The notes under the pieces: generated by a model | Databases searched by the model: none | Told to the model about the DNA's origin: nothing | What the model saw: only the letters and a program-made list of their open reading frames with translations | Translations under genes and position numbers: made by a program | Part shown: positions 56,209 through 64,000 of the stretch, piece by piece | How positions within the stretch are numbered: the first letter of the stretch is position 1 | Layout: every line of letters starts with the position of its first letter | NCBI GenBank assembly: GCA_030158125.1 | Contig: JAOATL010000014.1 | Span: forward strand, 105,843-169,842 | Length of the DNA: 64,000 bases | Reading direction: 5' to 3' | Source: Limnohabitans sp. | Lineage (GTDB): Bacteria; Pseudomonadota; Gammaproteobacteria; Burkholderiales; Burkholderiaceae_C

Positions 56209-56379
56209 TTAACCGCCTTTTTTGGCACGCTTGCCAGGATTCTTTTTGCTGCGTGTTGCAACACCGCGCTCCAAGCTGACGCGCTGACCACGGCCACTGG
56301 TGGGCAATGTGACGCCTGGCAGAGGTGTCAAAGGAGGTGTAAATTTACGGTCGGCTTCGGTAACGATCTTATTGCCCAT
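56209..56379 (-). CDS. Small basic protein of 56 residues, function unknown
   Basis: The minus strand encodes a protein starting MGNKIVTEADRKFTPPLTPL and ending TRSKKNPGKRAKKGG, with Pro-rich and Lys/Arg-rich segments and no membrane helix. A TGGAG ribosome site lies seven bases before the ATG, and a terminator follows the gene, both supporting a real gene. The charge suggests nucleic-acid or ribosome contact, but this is speculative. It lies 82 bases downstream of the MFS gene. Confidence 0.7.
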   Translation of the reverse strand: MGNKIVTEADRKFTPPLTPLPGVTLPTSGRGQRVSLERGVATRSKKNPGKRAKKGG

Positions 56380-56461
56380 CTATGGCTCCAGGAAAAAAAG
56401 TTCAAGCCGATATTAAGCCACAGATTCGGGGCGTCTCTGACTTCCAGGCCAAAATTAGCCC

Positions 56462-57715
56462 TCAATCTTCCCGCTCTTCGCTGGCCTCACGGAGAGATTT
56501 CAGGCTTCGGACCCTGGAAAAACTGATGACAATGGCTTGGACAGAAAAACCAAGCACCACCACCAGCAAACTGGTCAGGTCAGACCCCATTTCCCCTACA
56601 AAGCCTCCGAGCAAAGCCCCTAAGGGCCTGGCACCAGTGCCTGCAACGATGTTAATGGCCGTAACACGCCCCATCATGGTGTTGGGCGTCACACTTTGGC
56701 GCAACGTCGTAGAAGTGATGGTCCAGATAATGGGACCAAAACCAAACAAGAAATATGCCACGGCCGTGACGCTTACGGCAGGCACCCAATGGCTGAGGGC
56801 CATGACACTTGCTGCCATTACAGAAAAGAAAGGGCCAAGCAAAATCGCTTTGCCAAAAGGCATCATCGACACAATGCGAGAGGCCATCAAAGAACCCGTG
56901 ATCATGCCCACGCCATAGCAGGCCATGGTCAGTCCCACTTCGCTGGAACTCATGCCGAGTGAACGAATGGCGTAGGGAACGTAAATTGCCTGCAACACAA
57001 ACCAAGAAATATTCCATGCAACCGAGGTGAGCAAGATGGGGCGCAACAAGGAACTTGACCATACGAAATGCGCGCCATCTTTAAGTTCCAACCACGGATG
57101 GCGGTCGGGTGCTGCTGGGCGCGCGGGCTCTTGGATCTGCCAAAGAAAGCCGACTGCGGCCAACGACAGCATGAGCGACAACACAAAAGACGTTGAAGCG
57201 CCCATCCACGCGATCAGCGCACCGGCCAGGGCAGGTCCGCCAGCGAAGGCCATGCTGCGCGCCAACTCCAATCTCCCATTGGCTGTGGCCAGGTGTTGAC
57301 TACCAACCAAAGCCGGGACCAAGGACGGCGCACTGACACTGAAACCAACAGTACCCACAGCCGCCAAGAAGCCCACACATGACAGCAAGCTCACGCTGAT
57401 TTGATCAAGCACCATGGCGATGATGAGCACCAGCAAAGCACACACGCGCAGCAACTCAGACATCAACATGAGCTTTTTGCGAGAAAAACGATCCGCCAAC
57501 AAACCCAGAGGAATAGAGAGCAATAAAAACGGCAAAGATTGCACCGCCGCAATCAAGCCAATCTCACCGGGACCAGCTTGCAGCAAGAGCACCGCCACAA
57601 TAGGAACCGCCGCCAGCGTCAGCTGCTCAGCAGACTGCGCCATCAAATTGGAGATGGCCAGCTTGTGAAAAGCAGGCGGCAAAGCCTTGTCTTGGGCTTG
57701 GGCGTTAACGCTCAT
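56462..57715 (-). CDS. MFS transporter, enterobactin-exporter-like (MFS_3)
   Basis: The 417-residue protein has about twelve hydrophobic segments and features of the MFS_3 branch: GLLADRFSRKKLMLMSEL after helix 2, LVPALVGSQHLATANGRLELARS, and TVGFPL-like ends. Members export siderophores or macrolides; the substrate here is unknown. The ATG overlaps the flavin reductase stop (TGATG), so the two are coupled. The C-terminus is short and charged (SLREASEERED). Confidence 0.88.
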   Translation of the reverse strand: MSVNAQAQDKALPPAFHKLAISNLMAQSAEQLTLAAVPIVAVLLLQAGPGEIGLIAAVQSLPFLLLSIPLGLLADRFSRKKLMLMSELLRVCALLVLIIAMVLDQISVSLLSCVGFLAAVGTVGFSVSAPSLVPALVGSQHLATANGRLELARSMAFAGGPALAGALIAWMGASTSFVLSLMLSLAAVGFLWQIQEPARPAAPDRHPWLELKDGAHFVWSSSLLRPILLTSVAWNISWFVLQAIYVPYAIRSLGMSSSEVGLTMACYGVGMITGSLMASRIVSMMPFGKAILLGPFFSVMAASVMALSHWVPAVSVTAVAYFLFGFGPIIWTITSTTLRQSVTPNTMMGRVTAINIVAGTGARPLGALLGGFVGEMGSDLTSLLVVVLGFSVQAIVISFSRVRSLKSLREASEERED

Positions 57716-58392
57716 CAACGCATGGCCGATTTGGCTTTATCGGGAGAACCTTCAAGGCCGGCCAACAGGGCTGTGTTGTTGCCACCAATGACCATCTCAA
57801 ATTTGTTGTCGACATACGTGTAGTCGTAGTAACCCATTCGCGCCAGGGGTTTGATTTTGAGGATGTCCAGCATGCCTTTGCCATCTATCACTTGATCGTC
57901 AATGTGAATGGCCACGACGCGGCCAAACACCACATCGGCCGTACCAAAAGGTGGCTCACCTGGAAAACGCAAGGTGTTGAGGTACACGCATTCGAACTGA
58001 ATGGGTGAACCAGCCACTCGCATTGGTTTGACTTTTCGGGACGGCAATTTTTGCAGTCCTGCGTGTTCAAACTCGTCCACACCGTAGGGCAATTCTTCGG
58101 CTGTCAGGTTAACCGCGTTGCGCAAATCGTAGGTGGCCATGTTCCAGACAAACTCACCGGTGTCTTCCGCATTGCGCACAGAGTCTTTGCGGTTGCCCGT
58201 GGTAGTTTGATTGGCGGAAAACATCACGATGGGCGGATTGAATGTGACATTTTGAAATTGACTGTACGGCGCCAAATTGTGACGTCCTTCTCGGTCTACT
58301 GTCGAGATCCAGCCGATAGGCCGCGGGATGACACACGATTTAAAAGGATCATAGGGTAAGCCATGAGGCGTGACACCAGGTTCGTAGTACAT
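57715..58392 (-). CDS. Flavin reductase-like FMN-binding protein
   Basis: The 225-residue protein has the flavin_reduct/DIM6-NTAB fold: PRPIGWISTVDREGRHNLAPYSQFQNVTFNPP and DTGEFVWNMATYDL near the FMN site. The wider family reduces free flavins or serves as oxygenase partner; this longer group is of unknown role. It is coupled to the MFS gene and divergent from ybaK. Confidence 0.87.
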   Translation of the reverse strand: MYYEPGVTPHGLPYDPFKSCVIPRPIGWISTVDREGRHNLAPYSQFQNVTFNPPIVMFSANQTTTGNRKDSVRNAEDTGEFVWNMATYDLRNAVNLTAEELPYGVDEFEHAGLQKLPSRKVKPMRVAGSPIQFECVYLNTLRFPGEPPFGTADVVFGRVVAIHIDDQVIDGKGMLDILKIKPLARMGYYDYTYVDNKFEMVIGGNNTALLAGLEGSPDKAKSAMR

Positions 58393-58491
58393 GCTGTTTG
58401 TCGGTCAATGTGGATGAAATCTGCAACCACCCAGGAGGTGCAGTCTGATATCTTCAAACTTTGATTTTGCCTTTTTATTCAGCCATCTGTC

Positions 58492-58959
58492 ATGAGCCTC
58501 CAATCTGTTCGCGATTTTTTTCAACACCATCAACTTCAGTTGCCCATCATTGAATTGGCCGTGAGCACTGCCACCGTCGCCCTGGCTGCTGAAGCGCATG
58601 GCGTAGAACCTGGGCGTATTGCCAAAACCCTGTCCTTCAAACTCAGCGATGACCGCGTCATCTTGATCGTCGCCAAAGGTGATGCGCGCATTGACAACAA
58701 GAAATTCAAAGCAGCTTTTGGCAAAGGCAAAATGCTGAACCTGGTTGACGTGGTCACGCTGACGGGCCACCCAGTTGGCGGCGTTTGTCCATTTGGATTG
58801 GCCACCCCGCTGCCCGTTTACTTAGATGTATCCTTGCAAATCTATGACGAGGTCATTCCAGCTGCCGGCTCCGTCAACAGCGCCGTACGCATCAGTCCGG
58901 AATTGATGTGCAGCATTACCAGTGCAGAATGGGTGGATGTCTGCCAAAGTGCAACATGA
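58492..58959 (+). CDS. YbaK/EbsC-type aminoacyl-tRNA deacylase
   Basis: The 155-residue protein has the YbaK/ProX fold with the conserved lysine region RIAKTLSFKL, and GHPVGGVCPFGLATPLPVYLD with the GxxxP substrate-pocket motif. Such proteins hydrolyse mischarged tRNA, for example Cys-tRNA-Pro or Ala-tRNA-Pro. The exact specificity is not determined. The DUF4337 gene follows after 38 bases. Confidence 0.9.
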   Translation: MSLQSVRDFFQHHQLQLPIIELAVSTATVALAAEAHGVEPGRIAKTLSFKLSDDRVILIVAKGDARIDNKKFKAAFGKGKMLNLVDVVTLTGHPVGGVCPFGLATPLPVYLDVSLQIYDEVIPAAGSVNSAVRISPELMCSITSAEWVDVCQSAT

Positions 58960-58997
58960 CAAATTTACTGCCTCACTCACAACCGAAAGAAAACACC

Positions 58998-59579
58998 ATG
59001 GACACACAAGAAGCTGCAGAATTGATTGAACAATCTGGTCACGGCGACAAGCAACAAAATCGATCGGCACTCACCATCTCTATTTTGGCCATGGTGTTGG
59101 CCATCGCCAGCTTAGGCGGCTCCAACGCCATGAAAGAAGCCACACAAGAGAACATCTCTGCGGCCAATGTTTACGCTTTCTATCAGGCCAAAAACATTCG
59201 CCAAACCAACTTCAAATTGGCAGCCACAGACTTAGAGCTTCAGCTCGCCCGTGAACCCAATATGAACGCGCAAGCCAAGGCCATGTTTGAAAAGAAAATA
59301 GAAGAATACAAAAAAACTGCCGAGCGTTATGAATCAGAGCCTGAAAGCAAAGAAGGCAAAAAAGAACTCATGGTACGCGCCAAGGCCCACGAGGCAACCA
59401 GAGACCACGCCATGCAGCAAGACCCCTGGTTTGACTACGCTGAGGGCATGCTGCAAATTGCCATTGTGTTGCTTTCAGTTTCCATCGTGGCATCGATGCC
59501 CGCCTTGTATTGGGCGGGCAGCATCTTAGGGGCGCTGGGATTCGTCAGTACCGTTAACGGCTACTTCTTATTTTTCTAA
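58998..59579 (+). CDS. DUF4337-family membrane protein
   Basis: The 193-residue protein has one N-terminal hydrophobic helix (ISILAMVLAIASLGGSNA), a charged helical middle (about 55-140, likely coiled coil) and two C-terminal helices (LQIAIVLLSVSIVASMPALYW, ILGALGFVSTVNGYFLFF). This is the DUF4337 layout; the function is unknown. The ATG at 58998 is chosen because the longer frame overlaps ybaK and lacks family similarity. Confidence 0.8.
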   Translation: MDTQEAAELIEQSGHGDKQQNRSALTISILAMVLAIASLGGSNAMKEATQENISAANVYAFYQAKNIRQTNFKLAATDLELQLAREPNMNAQAKAMFEKKIEEYKKTAERYESEPESKEGKKELMVRAKAHEATRDHAMQQDPWFDYAEGMLQIAIVLLSVSIVASMPALYWAGSILGALGFVSTVNGYFLFF

Positions 59580-59603
59580 ACTAGCCCCGCACGCGTCAAC
59601 GTC

Positions 59604-60653
59604 ATGAACACCTCCCTTCAATCGGCCATTGAATTCATTCAGTCGTGTGAAACGCCCTGGTCGACTGACACCTCACCGCCCTGGGGTATTCATGAAGTAG
59701 ATCCGCCCCCGTACAACCGCTTGTACGGTCCGGTGCATGGTCGAGGTCCGGTGTCTGGCGTCATCTTTCACAAGCATCACCAGCTTGCACAATGGGGTGA
59801 CGTTCATAAAGCGGACCTGACATTCAGCGTGGCCAAAACTTACCTGGCACTTTTAGCCGGTGTTGCGTTTGACCGAGGTTTGCTCACAGATGTTCATGAA
59901 CCCGTGATGGCCAAGTGTCCGGGCATCGGCTTTGAAGGTGAGCGCTTGTCGCGTATCACCTGGCAGCATTTGTTGCAACAAACCAGCGAATGGGAAGGCA
60001 GCTGCCTGGGTATCCCCGAACAAGTGGACCGCTACCGCTGGCTGGCCTATCAAACCGGCGAAGCCGATGGTAAAAAAGGCGACGCCAGGCCACTCGGCGA
60101 GCCAGGCTCTCGTTTTGAATACAACGACGTGCGCATCAACCAACTTTCATTGGCACTTTTGCATCTTTTTAAACGTCCGTTGCCAGACGTATTTGAAGAA
60201 ACCATTCGCCAACCCGTGAAATGCACGGATCCATTTCAATGGCAAGGCTACGAACAAGGATGGACACTTGTCAATGGACAAAGAATGATGTCCGTCCCGG
60301 GTGGCAGCCACTGGGGCGGCGGTGTGTCTATTTCAGCAATGGACCAAGCCAAAATTGGGCTCATGCTCATGGGCAATGGCCGGTACCAAGGTCAACAAAT
60401 CTTGTCCCGCCAATGGCTACAAATGATGCAGCAAGCCTGCGATGTGGCGCCTTACTACGGCTACCTCATTTGGCTCAACCACGAAGGTCGTTTGTTCAAG
60501 GATGCGCCCCACACTTCGTGGTTCGCCATTGGCGCAGGTTCGTCCATCACTTGGGTCGATCCAAAACTTGAATGGGTCTGCGTGATGCGCTGGATTGATT
60601 CTGCAAAAACAAACGACTGCATCGCCAAGCTGATGCAGTCGTTGTCGATTTAA
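59604..60653 (+). CDS. Class C beta-lactamase-related serine hydrolase
   Basis: The 349-residue protein has the nucleophile motif SxxK with S75 and K78 in FSVAKTYLALLAG, and FEYNDVRIN at the place of the Y-x-N motif (here Y-N-D). No signal peptide is seen, so it may act in the cytosol as an esterase or peptidase rather than as a beta-lactamase. Its last codons contain a perfect 12-base inverted repeat. Confidence 0.88.
   Translation: MNTSLQSAIEFIQSCETPWSTDTSPPWGIHEVDPPPYNRLYGPVHGRGPVSGVIFHKHHQLAQWGDVHKADLTFSVAKTYLALLAGVAFDRGLLTDVHEPVMAKCPGIGFEGERLSRITWQHLLQQTSEWEGSCLGIPEQVDRYRWLAYQTGEADGKKGDARPLGEPGSRFEYNDVRINQLSLALLHLFKRPLPDVFEETIRQPVKCTDPFQWQGYEQGWTLVNGQRMMSVPGGSHWGGGVSISAMDQAKIGLMLMGNGRYQGQQILSRQWLQMMQQACDVAPYYGYLIWLNHEGRLFKDAPHTSWFAIGAGSSITWVDPKLEWVCVMRWIDSAKTNDCIAKLMQSLSI
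60612..60643. repeat. Perfect 12-base inverted repeat inside the serine hydrolase gene
   Basis: AACGACTGCATC (60612-60623) and GATGCAGTCGTT (60632-60643) flank an eight-base loop, ten bases from the stop codon region. It precedes a separate terminator-like hairpin at 60655-60685. Perfect 12-base arms within coding sequence are uncommon. Confidence 0.7.
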
Positions 60654-60654
60654 G

Positions 60655-60685
60655 AAACCGAAAGGCAGAGCGCCTTCCGGTTTTG
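60655..60685 (+). terminator. Terminator between serine hydrolase and VOC genes
   Basis: AAACCG-A-AAGGC (60655-60666) pairs with GCCTT-C-CGGTTT (60672-60683), with one mismatch and a five-base loop, followed by TTTT from 60681. It spans the gap between convergent genes. Confidence 0.75.
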
Positions 60686-60686
60686 A

Positions 60687-61100
60687 TCATTTGGCAAACA
60701 AACTTGCAGGGTTTGCAAAGGCTTTGAATTCGACGGCATTGCCGCAGGGGTCCAAAAAAAACATGGTGGCCTGCTCGCCCACTTGGCCCTTGAAGCGAAT
60801 ATGCGGTTCAATGACGAACTTGATGCCCGCTTTTTTTAATTTATCTGCCAAGGCTTCCCATTGGCCCATCTCCATCACAAGGCCAAAGTGACGCACAGGC
60901 ACGTTGTGGCCATCGACTGCGCTGGTGTTGTGATGGCCTGCTTCATCAGGCGACAAATGGGCTACGATTTGATGGCCGTAAAAGTTGAAGTCAACCCACT
61001 CATCACTCGAACGACCTTCCGGGCAACCTAACAAGTCGCCATAAAAAGAACGTGCAGTGGCCAGGGATGTAACGGGAAAGGCAAGGTGAAAGGGTTGCAT
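60687..61100 (-). CDS. VOC-family (glyoxalase-like) protein
   Basis: The 137-residue protein begins [26 protein letters not shown] and ends with [16 protein letters not shown], the two halves of the vicinal oxygen chelate fold with metal-ligand His and Glu. Dioxygenase or isomerase function is possible; the substrate is unknown. The start is placed at the conserved H-x-A-F-P-V; an in-frame ATG at 61121 is an alternative. Confidence 0.88.
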   Translation of the reverse strand: MQPFHLAFPVTSLATARSFYGDLLGCPEGRSSDEWVDFNFYGHQIVAHLSPDEAGHHNTSAVDGHNVPVRHFGLVMEMGQWEALADKLKKAGIKFVIEPHIRFKGQVGEQATMFFLDPCGNAVEFKAFANPASLFAK

Positions 61101-61187
61101 GATGTTCCGAAGTGGCTCCATAAAAATGACATTCTGCCTCAAGCTGTTAGAAGCTGGTCAGCAGAAGCCTGAAGAATTTTCACAGGC

Positions 61188-62078
61188 TTAGGTTTTCAAA
61201 GTTCTCTGAAACAAAGCCAAGGTGCGACGCCAGGACAGGTCGGCTGCAGCTTGCTGAAACCTGGGGGTAGAGTTGTTGTGAAAGCCGTGTTGTGTGCCTT
61301 CATATTGATAAGCCTGAAAGACCGCTGCTTGGGCCTTCAAGCTTGCTTCGTAGGCTGGCCAGCTGGCATTGATGCGCGGATCCTTGTCTGCAAAATGCAA
61401 AACCAACTCTGCTTTGATTTTTCGCACCTTTTCTGCGGACGGCGCAATACCGTAATACGGCGCGCCCGCTTGAACGCCATCCCCTAGCGCTGCGGCAATT
61501 TCACTGGTCATGCCGCCGCCCCAGCAAAACCCCGTGACACCCAGTTTGCCATTGGACAATCCGTGATTTTGAAGAAACACGGCGCTGTTGAGCATGTCGG
61601 TTTGAAGCTGCGCAGGGTTCAATTTGTCTTGCAGTAATTTGCCCTCTTCATCGTTGCCCGGATAGCCGCCCACGGGATAAAGGCCATCGGGTGCCAATGC
61701 TAAAAAGCCGGCAGCAGCCAAGCGCCTTGCCACATCTTCAATGTAAGGGTTCAAACCGCGGTTTTCATGAATGACCAAGACGGCTGGAAATTTGACGGGT
61801 GTGGGTGACGTCGGCTGGACCAAATAACCACGCATTTCACCAGAGGTGCCTCCAGGCGAGGCATATTTCACATAGTTGGCCTTGATGCGCGAATCTGTGA
61901 ACGAAATGGTTTGTGCGTTGGCATATCGCGGAAACAAAGCCTGCGCCATGGCCATTCCACCCACCGCAAGGGCACTGGCTTTGGCCAAAAATTCACGACG
62001 GTCCATGGCCCCATGGCAGTACTCATCATAGAGGGCATAAATGCGGGGATCAATTTCAAGGGGGGTGCTTGTGTTCAT
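61188..62078 (-). CDS. Dienelactone hydrolase-family protein with Tat-type signal
   Basis: The 296-residue protein has an N-terminal twin-arginine stretch (GAMDRREFLAKASALAVGG) and the DLH fold: VIHENRGLNPYIEDVARRLA, the nucleophile motif VTGFCWGGG with Cys, HFADKDPRI and GTQHGF for the Asp and His. It is expected to be an exported hydrolase of an unknown ester or lactone. The start at 62078 is chosen over the open frame upstream, which has no family match. Confidence 0.9.
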   Translation of the reverse strand: MNTSTPLEIDPRIYALYDEYCHGAMDRREFLAKASALAVGGMAMAQALFPRYANAQTISFTDSRIKANYVKYASPGGTSGEMRGYLVQPTSPTPVKFPAVLVIHENRGLNPYIEDVARRLAAAGFLALAPDGLYPVGGYPGNDEEGKLLQDKLNPAQLQTDMLNSAVFLQNHGLSNGKLGVTGFCWGGGMTSEIAAALGDGVQAGAPYYGIAPSAEKVRKIKAELVLHFADKDPRINASWPAYEASLKAQAAVFQAYQYEGTQHGFHNNSTPRFQQAAADLSWRRTLALFQRTLKT

Positions 62079-62201
62079 GGCCAGACTTTCTTGACACCCA
62101 CATGTTAATTGAAGCGTCAAGAACTTGCTGATCGCGACTTGGGCGCCCAGCACAGAACAGTTTTTACTTATGATGTGACACCCCGCATCAATCCACCTAC
62201 C

Positions 62202-62411
62202 ATGGCGACATCTCCCTCTTTTCTTGGTCAAGTCAATTGCTGGAATTGCAAGCACTTTGCCACCAGCTGGGATCCCAAAATGCCCTACAGTTGCAAACTT
62301 TTGGGTTTCAAATCCCAAATTTTGCCCAGCATTCAAGTCATGAATTCTGATGGAAGGCCTTGCCTTGGATTTGATGCAAAGCCAAAGTCAAACCCCAGTC
62401 GGGGTCTGTAA
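62202..62411 (+). CDS. Four-cysteine mini-protein of 69 residues, function unknown
   Basis: The protein begins MATSPSFLGQVNCWNCKHFA and has four cysteines arranged C-x2-C, a single C in MPYSCKLLGFKS, and a C in DGRPCLGFDA, which could bind zinc. No membrane segment or signal is present. It lies 22 bases upstream of panE on the same strand, so co-transcription is likely. The start is placed at MATSP; the frame is open further upstream but without a better start. Confidence 0.72.
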   Translation: MATSPSFLGQVNCWNCKHFATSWDPKMPYSCKLLGFKSQILPSIQVMNSDGRPCLGFDAKPKSNPSRGL

Positions 62412-62433
62412 ATAAAGTCAACCAGACTGATTC

Positions 62434-63480
62434 ATGAGCACTTCCACACAGAATCCAAGCGGCAATTCACCGCACTTTGTTGTCTTGGGCGCAGGCTCAA
62501 TTGGTGGGTATATCGGCGGGTGCTTGCTGGCCACCGGCACCCGGGTCACCCTTCTTGGACGCGCTAAAGCACGCGACACAGCTCAGGCGCATGGTTACAC
62601 CCTCACAGACTTGCATCAAAGACAAGTTTTGATTCCAGCGGCCAACATCCGATTTTCCATTGATCCCGAAGTATTGCAATTGGCAGATGTGGTGTTGGTC
62701 ACCGTCAAAAGTCGCGACACACCAGAAGCGGCAGCACTGCTGAAGTTGCACGCAAAACCTCACACAACAGTGATCAGTTTTCAAAATGGCATTGGCAATT
62801 CAGAACAGCTTGCAAACTTACTGCCACATTTGAATGTCATCGCAGGCATGGTGCCTTTCAATGTTGTGACCTTGCCCAGGGGGCATTTGCATTGCGGCAC
62901 AGAAGGACAGCTTTGCGTCGAAAACAATTCAGCATTGGGGCCATTGCGGCCCATTTTTGAACATGCAGGTTTGCCTCTTCAGTCCTACGACAACTTTCAA
63001 CAAGTGCAGTGGGGAAAATTAATTTTAAATTTGAACAATGCCGTCAATGCGCTGTCCGACCTGCCGCTCAAACAAGAGTTATCACAGCACGTCTATCGAA
63101 AATGTTTGGCACTGCTGATCGACGAAACCTTGCGCGTCTTGAAGAAAGCGAACATCAAGCCTGCCAAAATTTCAAAAGCCTCACCTTTCTTGTTGCCTGC
63201 CATCTTGAGATTGCCCAATTTCATCTTCAAACGACTGGCTGGCAGCATGCTCAAAATTGATGAACAAGCCAGATCGTCAATGTGGGAAGACTTGCAACTC
63301 GGCCGCACCACAGAAGTGAATGAGCTCAATGGTGCTGTCGTAGAACTGGCCAAATTGTGCGGCGCTCAGGCGCCGTTGAATGCGCGCATGGTTGAATTGA
63401 TTCAAGAAGCTGAGCAAAGACAGCGAAGCGGCATGACCGGCGAGGACCTTCTGCAAGCACTGCGTCAAGTCATGCGCTGA
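62434..63480 (+). CDS. panE: 2-Dehydropantoate 2-reductase-family enzyme
   Basis: The 348-residue protein has the NADP-binding [37 protein letters not shown], and the catalytic Lys and Asn in [18 protein letters not shown]. It would reduce ketopantoate to pantoate for CoA synthesis. A related 2-oxoacid reductase function cannot be excluded. It is directly followed by the truncated ABC ATPase remnant. Confidence 0.88.
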   Translation: MSTSTQNPSGNSPHFVVLGAGSIGGYIGGCLLATGTRVTLLGRAKARDTAQAHGYTLTDLHQRQVLIPAANIRFSIDPEVLQLADVVLVTVKSRDTPEAAALLKLHAKPHTTVISFQNGIGNSEQLANLLPHLNVIAGMVPFNVVTLPRGHLHCGTEGQLCVENNSALGPLRPIFEHAGLPLQSYDNFQQVQWGKLILNLNNAVNALSDLPLKQELSQHVYRKCLALLIDETLRVLKKANIKPAKISKASPFLLPAILRLPNFIFKRLAGSMLKIDEQARSSMWEDLQLGRTTEVNELNGAVVELAKLCGAQAPLNARMVELIQEAEQRQRSGMTGEDLLQALRQVMR

Positions 63481-63485
63481 CAAAA

Positions 63486-63890
63486 CGCAGCCATCACCTG
63501 CTGAGCGCATTTACGGCACTTGAAAACGTCATGATGCCCATGATGGGCTCGCATGGACGCTGCACACCCGAGATCACCGAACGCGCCATGAGTTTGTTGG
63601 ACAGCGAAGACCTTCTGCCCATGCAGCACCAGCCTTCTGGCAGCATGTCGGGCGGGCAGCACCAACGTGTGGCTGTTGCACGCGCATTGGCCATGAGCCC
63701 GGCATTGCTGCTAGCAGACGAGCCAACAGGCAATTTAGACACGAAGAGCGCAGATGCTGTGTTTGATTTGCTCAGGCGAGTCAGCCGTGAACAAGGCACC
63801 TCCGTTTTATTTGTGACGCACAACCCTGAATTGGCTGAGCGTTGCGACAAAACCATTCAAGTGGTTGACGGGCGCGTACTGGCCGCTTGA
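63486..63890 (+). pseudogene. 5'-truncated LolD-like ABC transporter ATPase remnant
   Basis: From about 63489 the frame reads [19 protein letters not shown], then the signature [17 protein letters not shown], Walker [21 protein letters not shown] and the H-loop [12 protein letters not shown]. This is the C-terminal half of a LolD/MacB-type ATPase. The N-terminal part with Walker A is missing, and the panE stop lies just before the break. The remaining frame has no stops or frameshifts. Without Walker A it should not be an active ATPase, although an ATG at 63531 could still start a 119-residue fragment. Confidence 0.85.
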
Positions 63891-63896
63891 TCAAAG

Positions 63897-63932
63897 AAAA
63901 AAGCCGCTACTGCGAGCAGTAACGGCTTTTAG
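63897..63932 (-). terminator. Terminator of tRNA-Cys
   Basis: AAAAGCCG (63899-63906) pairs with CGGCTTTT (63923-63930), with inner TACTGC and GCAGTA and one mismatch. On the minus strand a run of six T residues follows the stem, so it probably ends the tRNA-Cys transcript and may also stop the plus-strand remnant. Confidence 0.85.
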
Positions 63933-63934
63933 TT

Positions 63935-64000
63935 TGGAGGCGCGGGCCGGAGTCGAACCGACCTACACGGATTTGCAATCCGGTGCATAACCGCTTTGCT
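63935..64000 (-). tRNA. tRNA-Cys (GCA anticodon), partial at window edge
   Basis: The minus strand shows AGCAAAGCGGTTATGC, anticodon loop TTGCAAA (anticodon GCA), T-arm CGGTTCGACTCCG and acceptor CCGCGCC-T with encoded CCA. The 5' acceptor strand lies beyond the window end. Confidence 0.95.

Noticed and set aside
1..64000. CRISPR arrays, insertion sequences, prophage or integron elements
   Set aside because: No regularly spaced repeats, transposase, integrase or phage structural motifs were seen on either strand.

Overview
The window looks like a chromosomal segment of a betaproteobacterium in the Burkholderiales, most likely a freshwater Comamonadaceae lineage (Limnohabitans/Rhodoferax-like). 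This is inferred from gene content: a Bug-type tricarboxylate receptor beside a malonyl-CoA synthetase, EarP with an Arg32-type EF-P, a PHB phasin, cbb3 oxidase genes under FNR-like boxes, and surE-pcm-nlpD followed by rlmD. No phage, insertion sequence, integron or CRISPR array was seen. The region is dense core genome, with many 1- to 4-base start/stop overlaps.

Layout. 1-2.9 kb: ccoI-ccoS-ccoN on the minus strand (cbb3 oxidase assembly and subunit I), with two FNR-like palindromes, one of them well placed to drive a divergent universal stress protein. 3.3-6.7 kb: lgt, a Bug receptor and matB. 6.9-10.2 kb: ilvD, a small cytochrome c, a DUF336 protein and a BI-1/YccA protein. 10.2-14.1 kb: the surE-pcm-nlpD-rlmD operon. 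14.2-19 kb: a quinone oxidoreductase, an S9 peptidase, a pterin dehydratase, an isolated Stealth-type phosphotransferase and tRNA-His. 19-21.4 kb: hupB, tRNA-Val, ppiD. 21.7-26.3 kb: a tartrate/malate dehydrogenase, an EamA exporter, pgsA and uvrC. 26.3-29 kb: earP, efp and a LOG-family hydrolase.

29-35.2 kb: an MFS carrier, rmuC, a 2-hydroxyacid dehydrogenase, an NhaD-like carrier and pncB. 35.3-40.7 kb: six tightly overlapping genes (class IV-like deacetylase, thioesterase, nitroreductase, fused LivH-LivM permease, LivG, LivF) with no substrate-binding protein beside them. This is the most unusual functional grouping here. 40.9-45.3 kb: a phasin with two operator-like palindromes, a patatin lipoprotein, a DUF423 protein, and ahpC/ahpF. 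45.6-53.5 kb: an SDR dehydrogenase, gamma-glutamyltransferase, acs, a UPF0114 protein, class I fumarase and murI. 53.5-64 kb: a YgjP-like protease, transporters, tRNA-Leu, a flavin reductase, a YbaK deacylase, a DUF4337 protein, a serine hydrolase, a VOC protein, a dienelactone hydrolase, panE, a 5'-truncated LolD-like ABC ATPase remnant and a partial tRNA-Cys.

The metabolic theme is an aerobic to micro-oxic heterotroph using organic and dicarboxylic acids. It shows carbon scavenging (acs, matB, fumarase, tartrate/malate dehydrogenase), PHB storage and peroxide defence. Two short genes (ccoS, and a 56-residue basic protein at 56209-56379) are easy to miss by length-based gene finding. No intergenic stretch exceeds 300 bases.
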